64,000 nucleotides of DNA from Saccharomycopsis crataegensis (taxonomy: Eukaryota; Ascomycota; Saccharomycetes; Ascoideales; Saccharomycopsidaceae). The notes below the pieces were generated by a model. That model did not search any database, was not told where the DNA came from, and saw only the letters and a program-made list of their open reading frames with translations. The stretch covers positions 372,001 to 436,000 of the forward strand of contig NW_027043831.1 in NCBI RefSeq assembly GCF_037102585.1, in the 5' to 3' direction. Each line of letters begins with the position of its first letter. The first letter of the stretch is position 1. Made by a program: the position numbers and the translations under genes. Below, piece after piece: positions 10,468 to 21,357 of the stretch.

Positions 10468-12022
10468 TGTTTATTATCAATTTGCACTACGGAAATATGC
10501 TGTCTTTGATATCAATGCAGGATGACACCTTTATTACTTTTGAAAAACAACAAATGAGAATTTGGTGATTATCCACCAGTAATTAGCATGCTATTTGCAA
10601 GCCAACGAGATTTTCAGATATTTATAGCTCACTAAGACTGGCATTTTTGTGGGGGGTAGATAGCCTACCATCAGCATGCGAGTCATCGAGCCGACTCATC
10701 TCTGTACCCACCAAAAGTACCGAGGTACAGGGGAAACTGAGGTAGGTATATTTGATTGAAAGACAGAGAGAAAGTCAAGATTTTCATGATAATAAAATAA
10801 CCAAGCCTGTGGGCAATTCTCTTTATTCTTTGGTCATGTATTGGATTCACTCCCCATTGGTATCCAAATGTATTTTGTTGGAGTGATAAGTATCCGCGCA
10901 CTATATACAGCAATGAGCCGGAAACCCTTTTGCCGCGTGTATTGATGTGCTACCATATACCGTTCATATCACCAGATAATTCTCCTCATAACTTGAATAT
11001 CTCAACCATCATCCATTGATATTTGCCTTCAAGAATCATCGATCACAAAGTCCCACCAATCTGGCCCTTTGACCACGTGCAGATCTCGATTCCTGCTTTC
11101 TCCGGGGGCCCAAGTCTAAAATATTTGTTTAAACAACAATCACTTTATCCATATGGTAGTAATAGTACTCTTAGTAGTTGAAGAAAAAAGAAGATCGGAT
11201 ATTAAATAGCCATCATACCTATGGTTTCCTAGTAATTCATCACAAAACATTATTATGGAAACAGAGATAATACCAGATCGTCTACTCTGAAAAAATTTAA
11301 TCAAAACAAAAAGCCAGCCAGTGCTCGTCTAATAAAAAAAGATACGATGATTTCCAAATGTGTGGGTCTCAGATTATACTTTAATCAATCGATACAGACG
11401 AGAGTTTCTCTAATTTAATCATTCAATAATAATAGAACGAAATAATGAATTACCACGGCCCTCCTTACGCATTGGTTATTATCAATAATTACCTAGTCGT
11501 TACCAAACACAGACGGCCCCAGTCAATTCAAGTCCGAGACAAAGCCAACCACACCACTTCTGTCAGTGATAGATATCTAAGAGAGTAGATCTTCACACTA
11601 TATTCATTTTTGCGTGTGTATTTTTTCTATCAATTTTTTTTTTTTTGTCTTTATATTGTTTTAGATACATGATCTGGTCTTTTTGAAATTGATAACTTTG
11701 GAATATAGAACTGATTTTTGATCTTAATATTTATTTTTTCACTGCCATAAACATACCACCTTGGTATCTATTTCCAATTATTTACAGAATCCAGTGTATT
11801 ATCTATTTCATCAACTTCCTTGTCCTTGATTTGTGTGTCTGTGTGTGTGTGTGCAGCAAAAGGATCACTAGTGTTTGGAGATAATGCTCACCTCCAGAAA
11901 GAAAATTTGCCCCTTATCACTAATAACAAGAAGTTAATGGACCATTACCTACCAAATAATTTCTCCTTAATTTCTATTTCCTGATCATATAACATCATAA
12001 CCAAGACAGTTTCATTATCATA
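10468..12022. other. Divergent intergenic region, CYB2-like / coiled-coil gene
   Basis: About 1.55 kb serving two divergent genes. It contains a TATAAATA box for the CYB2-like gene, a CACGTG at about 11092, several poly-T runs and a short TG repeat (about 11833-11855). No gene or RNA is recognised. Confidence 0.6.
10619..10626 (-). promoter_or_regulatory. TATA box of the CYB2-like gene
   Basis: TATAAATA on the minus strand, about 152 bp upstream of the CYB2-like ATG. Distance and sequence fit a yeast TATA element. Confidence 0.5.
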
Positions 12023-15000
12023 ATGGATTCATTATTTGGATTCAAGTTTGGATCACTGGGAATACATGTTTCCACCAAGGAAGATTCCATTACAGAAGAT
12101 TCCACTAAAGAAGTTCACACTAAAGAAGACTCCAAAAAACAAGATTTGACTGGAGAAAGCTCCACTGCAGAATATCCCATTAAAGAAAATTCCACTAAAG
12201 AAGCTCCGATTCAAGAATGCTTAGAATCATCATTTCCTGTGGAAAAAGAGGTTATATCACCATTGAACCAAGTATCACTAGATTCACATTCAGTTATAGA
12301 TACTGAGCCCAAAGTACAAGTACCAGATCAGCATCCCGACATTTTCCCAAACTTTGAGACTTCTTCATCCTTCAAAGAAGCCATAGGTGAGGTTTCCCAA
12401 AACCTCCTAAATCTACAACTCGATTTGACCCTTGATAGCGAAACCAGAGCCACAGAACTCAATGATCGATTGGATCGTTTTACCAAATTGCACGCGCAGA
12501 AACTCTCGCAGTTTGTTAGGTCTTTCACCATGAAGGTTAAAAACTTGGAACGCCGAACAGGGTCATTAGAGCAAAAGTTTCTCACCGAAAAGCATCACAG
12601 AGACATTTCTGGGAGTACCATCAATAAAATCAATGAAAATTTCGAATCTCCGGAAAGTCAAAATGAAAGAAATCTGGTTAGCAGGGCTGATGATGTTGGC
12701 AATGATACTACAGAAGAGCATACGTTAGAAACTATTGAAGAGGAATCTTATATTGTCGATAGTATAATAAAGTTGAACGAAAGATTAGATGAGTTAACGC
12801 ATCAGTTTGAAATTTCTGATTCATTAAAGGAACAAAACCCATTTGAAGAAGCATCTTCTTCTTCTTCTTCTTCTTCTTCTTCTTCTTCTTCTTCTTCTTC
12901 TTCTTCTTCTTCTTCTTCTTCGGAAACCAATGATGATGGTTTCAAACACGATGAAGAAAAGATCCAATCAATGATCCAGAATGCAATGAATGAACGTGCT
13001 ATCAAACACGCAGACAGAATTAGTGCTTTGGAATCGAGTTATGAAAACATTGCCCGATCATTGGAATCATTATCAATGGCCAAGCAGACTCCCAAACCAA
13101 TATCATCATCCGTTATTGACGAAAACCATAGTGAAAATGTGCACTCAGAAGCACAATACCAAAAGAAACTAAATACTATCAAGTCAAAATTGCGTCACGT
13201 CGATAGTGAACTAGATGTTTTCAGGCCAACCTCATCAAGCGCATCCACTTTTTTTGATGCCGATGAAGACGTGGAGGAAGGTGATGAGCCAAAAACATTG
13301 ATAATTGATCCTCCTACTGATGAATTTATGGCGATTACCAAGGAACATATTGATGCTGCTGATATCACCAAAGAAGATGCTGCCGAAGTAACTATCACAA
13401 ACCCCCTTGATAATATTGTGGAAAATATCGAAAAACCTTGTGCCATAAGATCTGAGGATTTAGATGCACACATTTCAAGCATCATCGATTCCAAACTTGC
13501 CGAACTTAGAGCATCCATAATGAATGAAATCACCACCGCAAATTCGTCAAGCTTCACGGATATACAACAACATTCATTCTCCCAACTTCATACTCCTACG
13601 AATCAATTAGACGGATATCCACAATCATCACCACCATCGTTTCAAAAACCTCTTCAAGAACAACCATCACCTTCAACCGTTCAACTATCAGAACCAGAAA
13701 AATCCAAGGTGATGCTACCATCCCCTAAAGTTTCTCAAGACTCTCTTCCATTATCGTTGCTGTCCAGCGACAGTACGTCTGCATCCCAAATGACCAATAA
13801 TATCCTCAACTCCATTCTCTTGAAATCGCAAAACTATAATGAAACATTAAGCTCTGAGGTTGAGTCTTACTTACTGGTTGGAAATCTGATGAAGGATATA
13901 GTTACCCAAGATAACGATGATGACATCACCACTGTGGAGGTTTTGTCGAATGATGGAACTTTCAAAGCTGATAATCCTGCATACGATATATTGCTAAATG
14001 CTGGTGATAATGGTCAATATATTATCAATTCTAGTGTTAAGGAAAATAATTTGGAAAACGCCTGCTTGAGTATTGATAGCGTCACCGGTTCACCAGTTAC
14101 GCACACTCATCACGATCAAGATGAGATTACTGGCTATACTGGGTCTTTTGAGGTTAGGGATTGCGCTAGTACTATGAGCTCTGATTATCCACATAAAGAA
14201 CTCTCTATTGATGATAAGGAACAAGATTCGTATCTTGATGTTTATGAGCCATCGAAATGTGCTAAAGATGCTCCAAATAAAGATGAAATCTCTGGTTTAG
14301 GTCTTGAAACTATGACTATAGATGATGGTAAACTTAAGACACAGGAAGAAAATCTACCATCAGAGAGACAAGACGGAGATATTTGTGAGAGCCCGGATGA
14401 TGGCAAGGATAATGATATTGTGATTGGCTCCATTGGCTCCACTGATAATGCCGATGCTTCTCATACCATGGGCGCTTCCTTTGATGAATGTAACGACCGT
14501 CGAGATTCTTTTGAAGCAGGACAACCAAATGATATTAGTATGGATTCCTCAAATATAATCCCCAAATCTGAAAATGATACCAATCAATATTCAAGACCCA
14601 CTTCCTTCAAAGAGAAACATTCCTCGGTGATAATTCCAAGTCCAACTTTTTCTGTTGTTAAGTCGTTGGGGCCACGGAATTCTGATGTTCCTGATTTTTT
14701 TGCTTCCGAACCACTGCTTGTTGAAATTCGTGAAATGGTTAATTCTTTGATAAACAAGCAAAACAAGAGATTTGAGAAGCGATTGAGCAGTGCAATTGAA
14801 GGCCTTCAACAACAATTTGGGAAATTGGAAGATGGTTTGGCTAAACAAGAAAAGTCTGTGCAAGATTTGAAACGCTGGCAAGGTAGGATGTTGAAGAATA
14901 AAATTCGTCAACATTCAAAAGATTTTGGTGGTATTAACTTCAGCTTGGGGAGTGAAGGAGATTTCAAATTTCCCGAGACTGGTGTTGGCAGGGCAAGCGA

Positions 15001-16474
15001 TGACCTGATGGTGCATCATGAAAAACACAAAATAGCGGATCTTGGGGTTGCCACAAACACTGATAATTTGACGTTGGAAAAAGGGGCAGCTGAGGAAAAT
15101 ATTGATTTGAATACCGCTAACACCAATAATCATTCAGACAAAGAGGAGGTTATGTCTAAGCTTCCAAATGATTATGATACCAATGCAAATTTGCCTTACG
15201 AAACCCAGGATACATCAAATCGGGCTGAAAATGTGCTTATTCCAGAACATCAACAATCAGCTTTTAGAACAATAGACCATATGCAATCTTTGAATTTATT
15301 GAAGCCTTCAGATCAGCAAACGGGAAAAACTGGTGGAGGAAATTTGATGGAAGAACCATTGTTACACCAAGACTCAAATACTCCAAATATCGAGGCCATA
15401 AGACAGATAAGTGGAGAAAGTCCCGAAATTAACACTAGCCCAGAAGATCAAAAAGCTTCAGCGAAAGAAAAAGATTACGATGAGAAATATAATACTTTAA
15501 AAAAGGAACTTGATGATCTCAAAGAAAAAATTGACAAGATGCAAGAAACTCAAGAACACATGTCTCCAAAATCTGAAGTTGAAAGTATTTTCAGACATCC
15601 AAGCTTCAACAAGTATACAATGTATTCCAACAAGATGCATAGAAAGCTCCAAGAAAACGATATTGATGCTAGAGTTGATGAGAGGCAGAAGCAGCTTTTG
15701 GAAATGGTGAACATTAATAACGAGTATCTCATCAAGCAGCTGGTAAAGGAACATCTTTCTGCATTTCAAGAGCGATTGGATATTAAGAATAAACAAATCC
15801 AACAACTAAAACATGATATTAGAATGCTTTACCATTATGCGAATAGAAATAATGACATAGATAGGACGGTCGAGAAGCATAAAGCTGAAAGCCGTTTGTT
15901 TGATGGTGATGCCCAGGTCAGACCAAAGGATGGTTTCCATGATGAGCCAAAATCTGTGATATCCCAATATCATCATAGAGAACAATTTGTCGGTGCTGCT
16001 GGTGAGCATGAAATAATGCCTGAAAAGATGAGTGGTAAAGAACCTGTTATTGACGAGGAGATGTTGACTGTCATGAGTAAAATTTCATTTGAAGGTGATC
16101 AAACCGGCAAAGGAGAATCTTTCTTGAGACACAATATTGATAACGCCGAGCTAACTCAACCAGAAGGGTCGAAACATCATTTTAAAATAAAGCATCTTCT
16201 GTCAATGTCTCCAGAGGTTATCAGAGACGAAAGAAGCCCAAAACTGGCTGATAGAAAGGCAAGGTTTGTATTGTTGAAGACCGGCGGTCCTGAACCTGCT
16301 GATGATGGCAAACGTTCAACCCATTTTTTGAAAGAGCCGGTTGGAATCTTTCCAGATGCGTCCATTGGCAGAAAGGACGGCAAAGGATTGTTTACGGTTA
16401 AAAGCTCGAAGGCTTTGACTTCCGGGAAACATGCTTTTAGTAGTAGTCTTTGTAGACATAAGCACAGCAGCTAG
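12023..16474 (+). CDS. Large acidic Ser-rich coiled-coil protein, unrecognised
   Basis: A 1483-residue single-exon gene I cannot assign to a family. The N-terminus has decayed short repeats around STKEDS (residues 17-65). Several amphipathic stretches look like coiled coils: about 110-190, 310-365, 485-515, 890-965 and 1150-1280, the last with KKELDDLKEKIDKMQ and FQERLDIKNKQIQQLK. Between them lie long acidic, Ser/Thr/Asn-rich, probably disordered segments and a tract of 23 Ser codons (12854-12922). The C-terminus turns basic and Gly/Ser-rich (GRKDGKGLFTVKSSKAL). There is no signal peptide or membrane segment. Such architecture suits a scaffold of cortex, septum, spindle pole or nucleoporin type, but that is only a guess. 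The frame is intact over 4.4 kb, so it is under selection. Confidence 0.8.
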   Translation: MDSLFGFKFGSLGIHVSTKEDSITEDSTKEVHTKEDSKKQDLTGESSTAEYPIKENSTKEAPIQECLESSFPVEKEVISPLNQVSLDSHSVIDTEPKVQVPDQHPDIFPNFETSSSFKEAIGEVSQNLLNLQLDLTLDSETRATELNDRLDRFTKLHAQKLSQFVRSFTMKVKNLERRTGSLEQKFLTEKHHRDISGSTINKINENFESPESQNERNLVSRADDVGNDTTEEHTLETIEEESYIVDSIIKLNERLDELTHQFEISDSLKEQNPFEEASSSSSSSSSSSSSSSSSSSSSSSETNDDGFKHDEEKIQSMIQNAMNERAIKHADRISALESSYENIARSLESLSMAKQTPKPISSSVIDENHSENVHSEAQYQKKLNTIKSKLRHVDSELDVFRPTSSSASTFFDADEDVEEGDEPKTLIIDPPTDEFMAITKEHIDAADITKEDAAEVTITNPLDNIVENIEKPCAIRSEDLDAHISSIIDSKLAELRASIMNEITTANSSSFTDIQQHSFSQLHTPTNQLDGYPQSSPPSFQKPLQEQPSPSTVQLSEPEKSKVMLPSPKVSQDSLPLSLLSSDSTSASQMTNNILNSILLKSQNYNETLSSEVESYLLVGNLMKDIVTQDNDDDITTVEVLSNDGTFKADNPAYDILLNAGDNGQYIINSSVKENNLENACLSIDSVTGSPVTHTHHDQDEITGYTGSFEVRDCASTMSSDYPHKELSIDDKEQDSYLDVYEPSKCAKDAPNKDEISGLGLETMTIDDGKLKTQEENLPSERQDGDICESPDDGKDNDIVIGSIGSTDNADASHTMGASFDECNDRRDSFEAGQPNDISMDSSNIIPKSENDTNQYSRPTSFKEKHSSVIIPSPTFSVVKSLGPRNSDVPDFFASEPLLVEIREMVNSLINKQNKRFEKRLSSAIEGLQQQFGKLEDGLAKQEKSVQDLKRWQGRMLKNKIRQHSKDFGGINFSLGSEGDFKFPETGVGRASDDLMVHHEKHKIADLGVATNTDNLTLEKGAAEENIDLNTANTNNHSDKEEVMSKLPNDYDTNANLPYETQDTSNRAENVLIPEHQQSAFRTIDHMQSLNLLKPSDQQTGKTGGGNLMEEPLLHQDSNTPNIEAIRQISGESPEINTSPEDQKASAKEKDYDEKYNTLKKELDDLKEKIDKMQETQEHMSPKSEVESIFRHPSFNKYTMYSNKMHRKLQENDIDARVDERQKQLLEMVNINNEYLIKQLVKEHLSAFQERLDIKNKQIQQLKHDIRMLYHYANRNNDIDRTVEKHKAESRLFDGDAQVRPKDGFHDEPKSVISQYHHREQFVGAAGEHEIMPEKMSGKEPVIDEEMLTVMSKISFEGDQTGKGESFLRHNIDNAELTQPEGSKHHFKIKHLLSMSPEVIRDERSPKLADRKARFVLLKTGGPEPADDGKRSTHFLKEPVGIFPDASIGRKDGKGLFTVKSSKALTSGKHAFSSSLCRHKHSS
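12854..12922 (+). repeat. (TCT)n microsatellite coding poly-Ser
   Basis: Twenty-two TCT codons and one TCG in a row inside the large coiled-coil gene. Changes by whole units keep the frame, so length variation among strains is likely. Confidence 0.95.
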
Positions 16475-17558
16475 TGATATTTTTGTTTTCTCGTTCCTTC
16501 CTTCTTTCTTTTTTTTTTTTCTTTTCCTTTCCTTTCCTTTCCTTTTTTCTATTTTCCTATATTATTTCGCCATTTTTTTATTGTATGCTACAAGGCAAAT
16601 TATCGTGCCTTCTTTTTTTTTTTTTTTTGTTCTGTTTCTCGTTTGATTAATTTTGCTATTAGTTTCGCTCAATTTTATTATTTTACTGGTACGAAGTTAT
16701 CTGTACTTTGTAGAATCGTAACGTCAACAGAGGATAACCTAACTATTTTCAGAAAACTATTTTAGAGCGTGGCTGACATTGGGATCTGCGATAAAAAAAA
16801 AAAAAAAAATAAAAAAATAGGGAGAGTGGGTCTGGGCCCACACTTTTCATGTTACAAGGTCAAAGGCTTTGTGTTCCAACAAACACGCTTTGAGCAATAT
16901 TAATCTTTGCAGGACTTATCAGCAGTACGTCAACTCTTGCACTAAAAATTTTTATGCGCCATTTTGTGTTGTCTGGGGACATTTTACGATTAGAATATCA
17001 TTCAAAGCCAGATTAGATGGGAGAGGAAAATTGCCTACTGTGAGCAAAATGATTGTAATTAGAGTATAGTATATATCGACTGATTTTAATTTTTAATTTA
17101 AAGCAATTTCCATTCATTAACCTTTTTTTGTTTTTTTTTTCTCACCCTTCCCCTTTTTGTTAGCTGACACTGCCACTGATCGACGGCTTAGGTGACATGC
17201 GTCTACATTTAGTAACAAAAAACAACGGCTCTTTGCATCTTTTGGGACGAAGATCGGTGTGAGTTTGGGAGCGCCTGGGCCTTTGTGGTTACCGGATGGA
17301 GGAATATACGGGAAACTGAGGGAGTTCAGGATTACCACTTGCCAAATTGGGCCCAATAACACATATCTTAGGAGAGATATCCGGTCGTTTCTTTTTTCAC
17401 TTTTCTAACGGTATAAATTGTGATCAATATCCTTTAATTCATTTGGCCATACTTCTAATCTTTTGTTATAATACTATTATTATCATATTCAGTCTTTTAA
17501 TAATACAATTCGCTCGCTTGCTAATTCATTCATTCGCTAACAAAATAATCCTTTAAAA
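16475..17558. other. Intergenic region upstream of the small GPI-like ORF
   Basis: About 1.1 kb with long pyrimidine and poly-A/poly-T tracts near 16500-16640 and 16790-16820, then a promoter with TATAAA at 17412. A hydrophobic open stretch at 17347-17556 is AT-rich 5' leader sequence in another frame, not a signal peptide exon. Confidence 0.6.
17412..17417 (+). promoter_or_regulatory. TATA box of the small GPI-like gene
   Basis: TATAAA 142 bp upstream of the ATG at 17559, fitting a strongly expressed TATA-type yeast gene. Confidence 0.55.
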
Positions 17559-17915
17559 ATGTCTAACGTTACCACCATCACCGTCGAAGCTACCTACACT
17601 TCTTACACCACTTACTGTCCTTTGACTGCCACCTTCACCGTTGGTAACAAGACCATCGTCACCTCTGGTTCCGTTACTTTGCCAGAATTCGTCACTTCTG
17701 AAACCACTGTTGTTCCAATCACCTCTTCTACTGAAGCCGCCGTTGCCACCACCGCCAACGTTACCTCCGAAATCGCTTCTTCTTCCACCACCGCTTCCAT
17801 CATCTCCGCCAACTCTTCCAACACCACCTACTCTGGTATGGCTGCTGGTTTCAACGGTAACTTGGCTGGTGCCGGTGTTGTCGGTATGGGTGCCGTCGTT
17901 GCTTTCTTGTTGTAA
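17559..17915 (+). CDS. Small cell-wall/GPI-like protein lacking a signal peptide
   Basis: A 118-residue Ser/Thr/Val-rich protein. TVEATYTSYTTYCPLTATF resembles the YTTYCP-type segment of Ccw12, Sed1 and Candida GPI wall proteins. The C-terminus (AGAGVVGMGAVVAFLL) looks like a GPI-attachment signal. Codon use is extremely biased (GCC, ACC, GTT, TCT, CCA), typical of abundant wall proteins. The oddity is the start: the protein begins MSNVTTITVEA with no hydrophobic leader. An in-frame TAA lies five codons upstream, and no AG acceptor lies between it and the ATG. Either the protein is not secreted by the usual route, an upstream leader exon is spliced inside the present ORF, or the leader has been lost. 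The family call rests on composition and short motifs. Confidence 0.75.
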   Translation: MSNVTTITVEATYTSYTTYCPLTATFTVGNKTIVTSGSVTLPEFVTSETTVVPITSSTEAAVATTANVTSEIASSSTTASIISANSSNTTYSGMAAGFNGNLAGAGVVGMGAVVAFLL

Positions 17916-18431
17916 GAGCATTTATTTTTATTAACAAATTCTTCCAAAAATTTTCAGTTCTTCCACAGGTATTGCTCATGCGATAGATACCCTTGACATA
18001 TCATTTTATTCTACCATGGGATTAGTTTCAATCCTTTTGCATTAATGTTTCTATTACTCATTTTTTTTCCCCAGTTCTTTTATTCCTCATTTGTTCTATT
18101 TAGCTCATCTTGATCTTCTATCAAAGATCTTGTTTTACCCAAGATAATAAATAATGGCTTGATATTATCAAAAAAAAAAAAGAAGGGAAGGGAAAGAGAT
18201 TGTTGTAAGTTTTCAAAGTATTATCTTGCTATAGTGATTCAAAAAATGTCCTATTTGATTGATGTTCAATTACTATCTTACAAAAATATACAAATTTCAC
18301 AGATTGACAACCCAAGTAATTGATATCCTATAGAACTAAAAAAAAAAGAAAAAAAAATACTTTTGAATTAGTACCCAAAATCGTAAACGTATATAAAGAA
18401 ATCAATAATTATATATATATATTTATATAAC
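17916..18431. other. Convergent intergenic region, GPI-like gene / PRX1
   Basis: About 0.5 kb between two 3' ends, AT-rich with poly-A/T runs and an (AT)n stretch near 18410. It holds only 3' untranslated sequence as far as I can see. Confidence 0.6.
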
Positions 18432-19178
18432 TCATTTCAAGCTAGTAAAACGCAAATATGGCTTGACCTTCTTGAAATCACCAAACTTTTCCTTAGCAGC
18501 TTCATCACTCACGGTTGGTGGAATGATGACATCTTGGCCTGGGATCCAGTTGATTGGAGTGACAACTCCGTTATTGTCACCGGTTTGCAAAGCATCAACG
18601 ACTCTCAAGACTTCGCTGGAGTTTCTGCCAACACTGGCTGGATAAGTCATGATCAATCTGATCTTTTGTTCTGGGTCAATAACAAACACCGATCTGATAG
18701 TTTGAACAACCCCATTGTTCAAGTTCTTGAAACCTTCTTCGTCGACCATATCGTAAAGGAAAGCAACTTCTCTGTCGGTGTCGGCAATGATAGGGAAGGA
18801 GAATTTGGCATTACCAGGAGTAGCGACTTCTTCAATATCTTTAACCCAGGTGTTGTGGTTGTCAATATCTTGGGCAGAAAGACCAATCAACTTGACATTT
18901 CTCTTGTCGAATTCCGGCTTCAAACCAGAAAACGCCCCCAATTCGGTGGTACAGACTGGAGTGAAGTCCTTTGGATGGGAGAACAACACGGCCCAGGAGC
19001 CTTTAATGTATTCGTGGAAGTCAATGTCCCCCTGGGTGGTGGCAGCCTTAAAGTTTGGGGCCTTACCAAAGATTCTGAGACGTGGTTGCTTGGAGAAGTC
19101 GAAAGTTTTCAACCCTCTAACTTGGACATTTCTCAAGTTGGACTTGGAAGCAGCACGGAACAATGATTGGAAAGACAT
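18432..19178 (-). CDS. PRX1: Mitochondrial 1-Cys peroxiredoxin
   Basis: A Prx6-type thioredoxin-fold peroxidase of 248 residues from the ATG at 19178. An ATG at 19223 would add 15 hydrophobic residues in front and is less likely, because MSFQSLFRAASKSNLRNVQV is itself a good amphipathic mitochondrial presequence. The peroxidatic cysteine is in DFTPVCTTELG and is the only cysteine seen, which fits the 1-Cys class. It is preceded by WAVLFSHPKDF. The long C-terminal arm with PINWIPGQDVIIPPTVSDE is typical of Prx1/Prx6. The protein reduces peroxides in mitochondria, recycled by glutathione or thioredoxin reductase systems. It diverges from the C2H2 gene at 20269. Confidence 0.93.
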   Translation of the reverse strand: MSFQSLFRAASKSNLRNVQVRGLKTFDFSKQPRLRIFGKAPNFKAATTQGDIDFHEYIKGSWAVLFSHPKDFTPVCTTELGAFSGLKPEFDKRNVKLIGLSAQDIDNHNTWVKDIEEVATPGNAKFSFPIIADTDREVAFLYDMVDEEGFKNLNNGVVQTIRSVFVIDPEQKIRLIMTYPASVGRNSSEVLRVVDALQTGDNNGVVTPINWIPGQDVIIPPTVSDEAAKEKFGDFKKVKPYLRFTSLK

Positions 19179-20268
19179 TGGGAAATGGATAATGATGATT
19201 ATATCAACAGATAACAATTGCAATGGATGGAACGAGAAGAAAACTAAATATGGGGAAAAGAGCAGCGTTGATATATTTGATCAGAACTCTAAACACAAGG
19301 ACAATCGCGAGATTTCACATGATCTATCTGCCAAAACGACTGTCAAGTGGTGCTTGGGGGGGATAGATATACTATGTGGTTTACGATATATATATATATA
19401 TCATAGTAATGTAATATAATATACAATATATATAGGATACAGCGCATAGTATATGTCGTAACAGAACAGTATCTTGCTGAAGAAGAGTATTATCGTTATA
19501 TCCGGTGCGGGCGGGAGGGAAAGAGGACGCGGAGATGTCCGATACGGCAGAAAGAATCTTTTTTTTTTTTTTTTTTTCATCATCTGTCAATTATTTTGCA
19601 AGAAAAAAAAAAAAAAAAATAAAAAAATTTTCTTTTTTAGACAGATACAAGCTATCACCATCACAGTACCACGGAATATCCCAATATTTCTTCCTTCAAA
19701 GCTATCGATCACTGAGTTAGACCTCTCTCAGTTTCTACTAATTGTAAGTTGGTTCTGATTCTGACTCTGATTCTCTTCTTTTCTTTTTTTTTTTCTGGGT
19801 GACGGATTCAACAATATATTGGTGTTTTTCTTTGAAGGAAATAATATCTGGTCATGACTTTTGGAAGACTTGTTTCAACCTGATTTCTCTCTATTGTCTT
19901 TATTATTCAGGGTGATAAGTGTCTTTTACTTTCCTTTGACAGCCTTTTGAGGATCAGTGGCACCAGGAGAGCCGTAGAAGACTGTGGTTGTGTTGTTTAA
20001 ATCATTTTGATACATTTTTCTTTTAATGTTGTTGTTGACCACTACTAACAGCTACCGAAAGATACCGTTACTGCCTTCCTTTTTTTTTTTTCGTTACTGT
20101 TGCTTCACCGTCTCTCACATTTTATGTTTGATTGGTGTTGACTCTTGATGTGTCAAACTTTATAGTAAAATTGAGCGTTTATAAAAAACTGTCTTTCCTC
20201 TTTAACAATTAATACCTTCCACAAACTTTTTCTTTAAATCGTGGTCTGTCCAAAATCAACTCGAATCA
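19179..20268. other. Divergent intergenic region, PRX1 / C2H2 gene
   Basis: About 1.1 kb. It contains an AT-dinucleotide stretch near 19386-19400 and a poly-T block (from 19560) followed by a poly-A block (to about 19617), which could pair as a hairpin. No gene is recognised. Confidence 0.6.
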
Positions 20269-21357
20269 ATGACGTTATACACCCAGAGTACTGGGCACCA
20301 TTTTGCCACAAGACGAAACTCATCGTCTTCGCCTTATGCCATTCCTGCCAGACCTAGATCGAACTCCACAACCTCTCCATACAGTATTCCTGATAGAATA
20401 CATGGTACCGGGGCCCCTCATTCACATTCATCGTATAATGCCAGATTCCAATACCATCCAGCAAACCCGAACCAAATACCACCTAACGGGCAAATTAGTA
20501 ATAACCCATCTCAAGCCACCGCCAATGGTAAGCCTCACCCCCAGGGATCCGACAGCATTCCTCTCTTAACAAGAGAGTTTGTGGTTCGAAGAATATCTGA
20601 AGGCGAAACTGGCAGGGTGAAACAGGAATTGAAATGTGAGGCCTGTGGTAAAGGTTATAAGCATATATCATCGTTAGCAAAACATCTTTGGGAACATACT
20701 GCCGAGTGGAACTACACCAAGAAACTTTTGATATCAAAACACCAACAGGTACAACTATTGGAAGCCGCGAGTATCTTAGTTAGCATGAATGAAAATGATA
20801 AATTGAAGAAGCAGCTGGTACTGCTGAAAGGTGCCACTTCTCCGACCCTTGCAGAGGATGTACACAACAACAACAACAACAACAACAACAGTGACAATCA
20901 TCGACTTGTCTCGCCTACCCCAGTTCCTATCCAGTCTCCTTCACATTACTCCTCATTGAATAGTAATCCATCGTCGTACACCGGCGGCCCAACGATTTTA
21001 CCAGGGTCAAGCTTTAAGAAAAATACCGAATTCAACGATGAATTGATGTCGCCGCCAACTAACCTTCGATCGTCTTTCAACTATCATAAACCTTTGATTT
21101 CAAATTTGACTTCGCAAAATAATACCAATGGAGGTTACTTGGATGCCCCAATGAGTCGCCATGATAGGTTTTTAAGCCCAAATGCGGATCATGATTCACA
21201 TAATAATAACGCCATAGAGGATGATGACGAAGATGATTCTAGAAGCAATAATAAGAGTCCCAATAGTGGAGATGAACAGAAGCAACTAGAACATGGGCAT
21301 CAAGAAGAGGAAGAAGAATATGATGGCGATGAAGGTGTGTTTGGGGACTTAGAATAA
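20269..21357 (+). CDS. Fungal C2H2 zinc-finger protein
   Basis: A 362-residue protein with one canonical C2H2 finger at about residues 124-145 (CEACGKGYKHISSLAKHLWEH, Cys-x2-Cys-x12-His-x3-His). It continues directly into a conserved helix-rich block (KKLLISKHQQVQLLEAASIL) that I recall as travelling with this finger in many ascomycetes. The N-terminus is Ser/Pro/Asn-rich. The C-terminal half is disordered with Asn and acidic runs, and eight Asn codons (AAC) lie near 20866-20893. It is probably a nuclear DNA-binding or chromatin-associated factor. A single finger plus the attached block suggests a specific family, but I cannot name a characterised member. Confidence 0.85.
   Translation: MTLYTQSTGHHFATRRNSSSSPYAIPARPRSNSTTSPYSIPDRIHGTGAPHSHSSYNARFQYHPANPNQIPPNGQISNNPSQATANGKPHPQGSDSIPLLTREFVVRRISEGETGRVKQELKCEACGKGYKHISSLAKHLWEHTAEWNYTKKLLISKHQQVQLLEAASILVSMNENDKLKKQLVLLKGATSPTLAEDVHNNNNNNNNSDNHRLVSPTPVPIQSPSHYSSLNSNPSSYTGGPTILPGSSFKKNTEFNDELMSPPTNLRSSFNYHKPLISNLTSQNNTNGGYLDAPMSRHDRFLSPNADHDSHNNNAIEDDDEDDSRSNNKSPNSGDEQKQLEHGHQEEEEEYDGDEGVFGDLE

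Noticed and set aside
17347-17556. Upstream hydrophobic frame as signal peptide of the small GPI-like protein
   Set aside because: It is in a different frame, ends at a stop just before the ATG, and is low-complexity AT-rich leader DNA.
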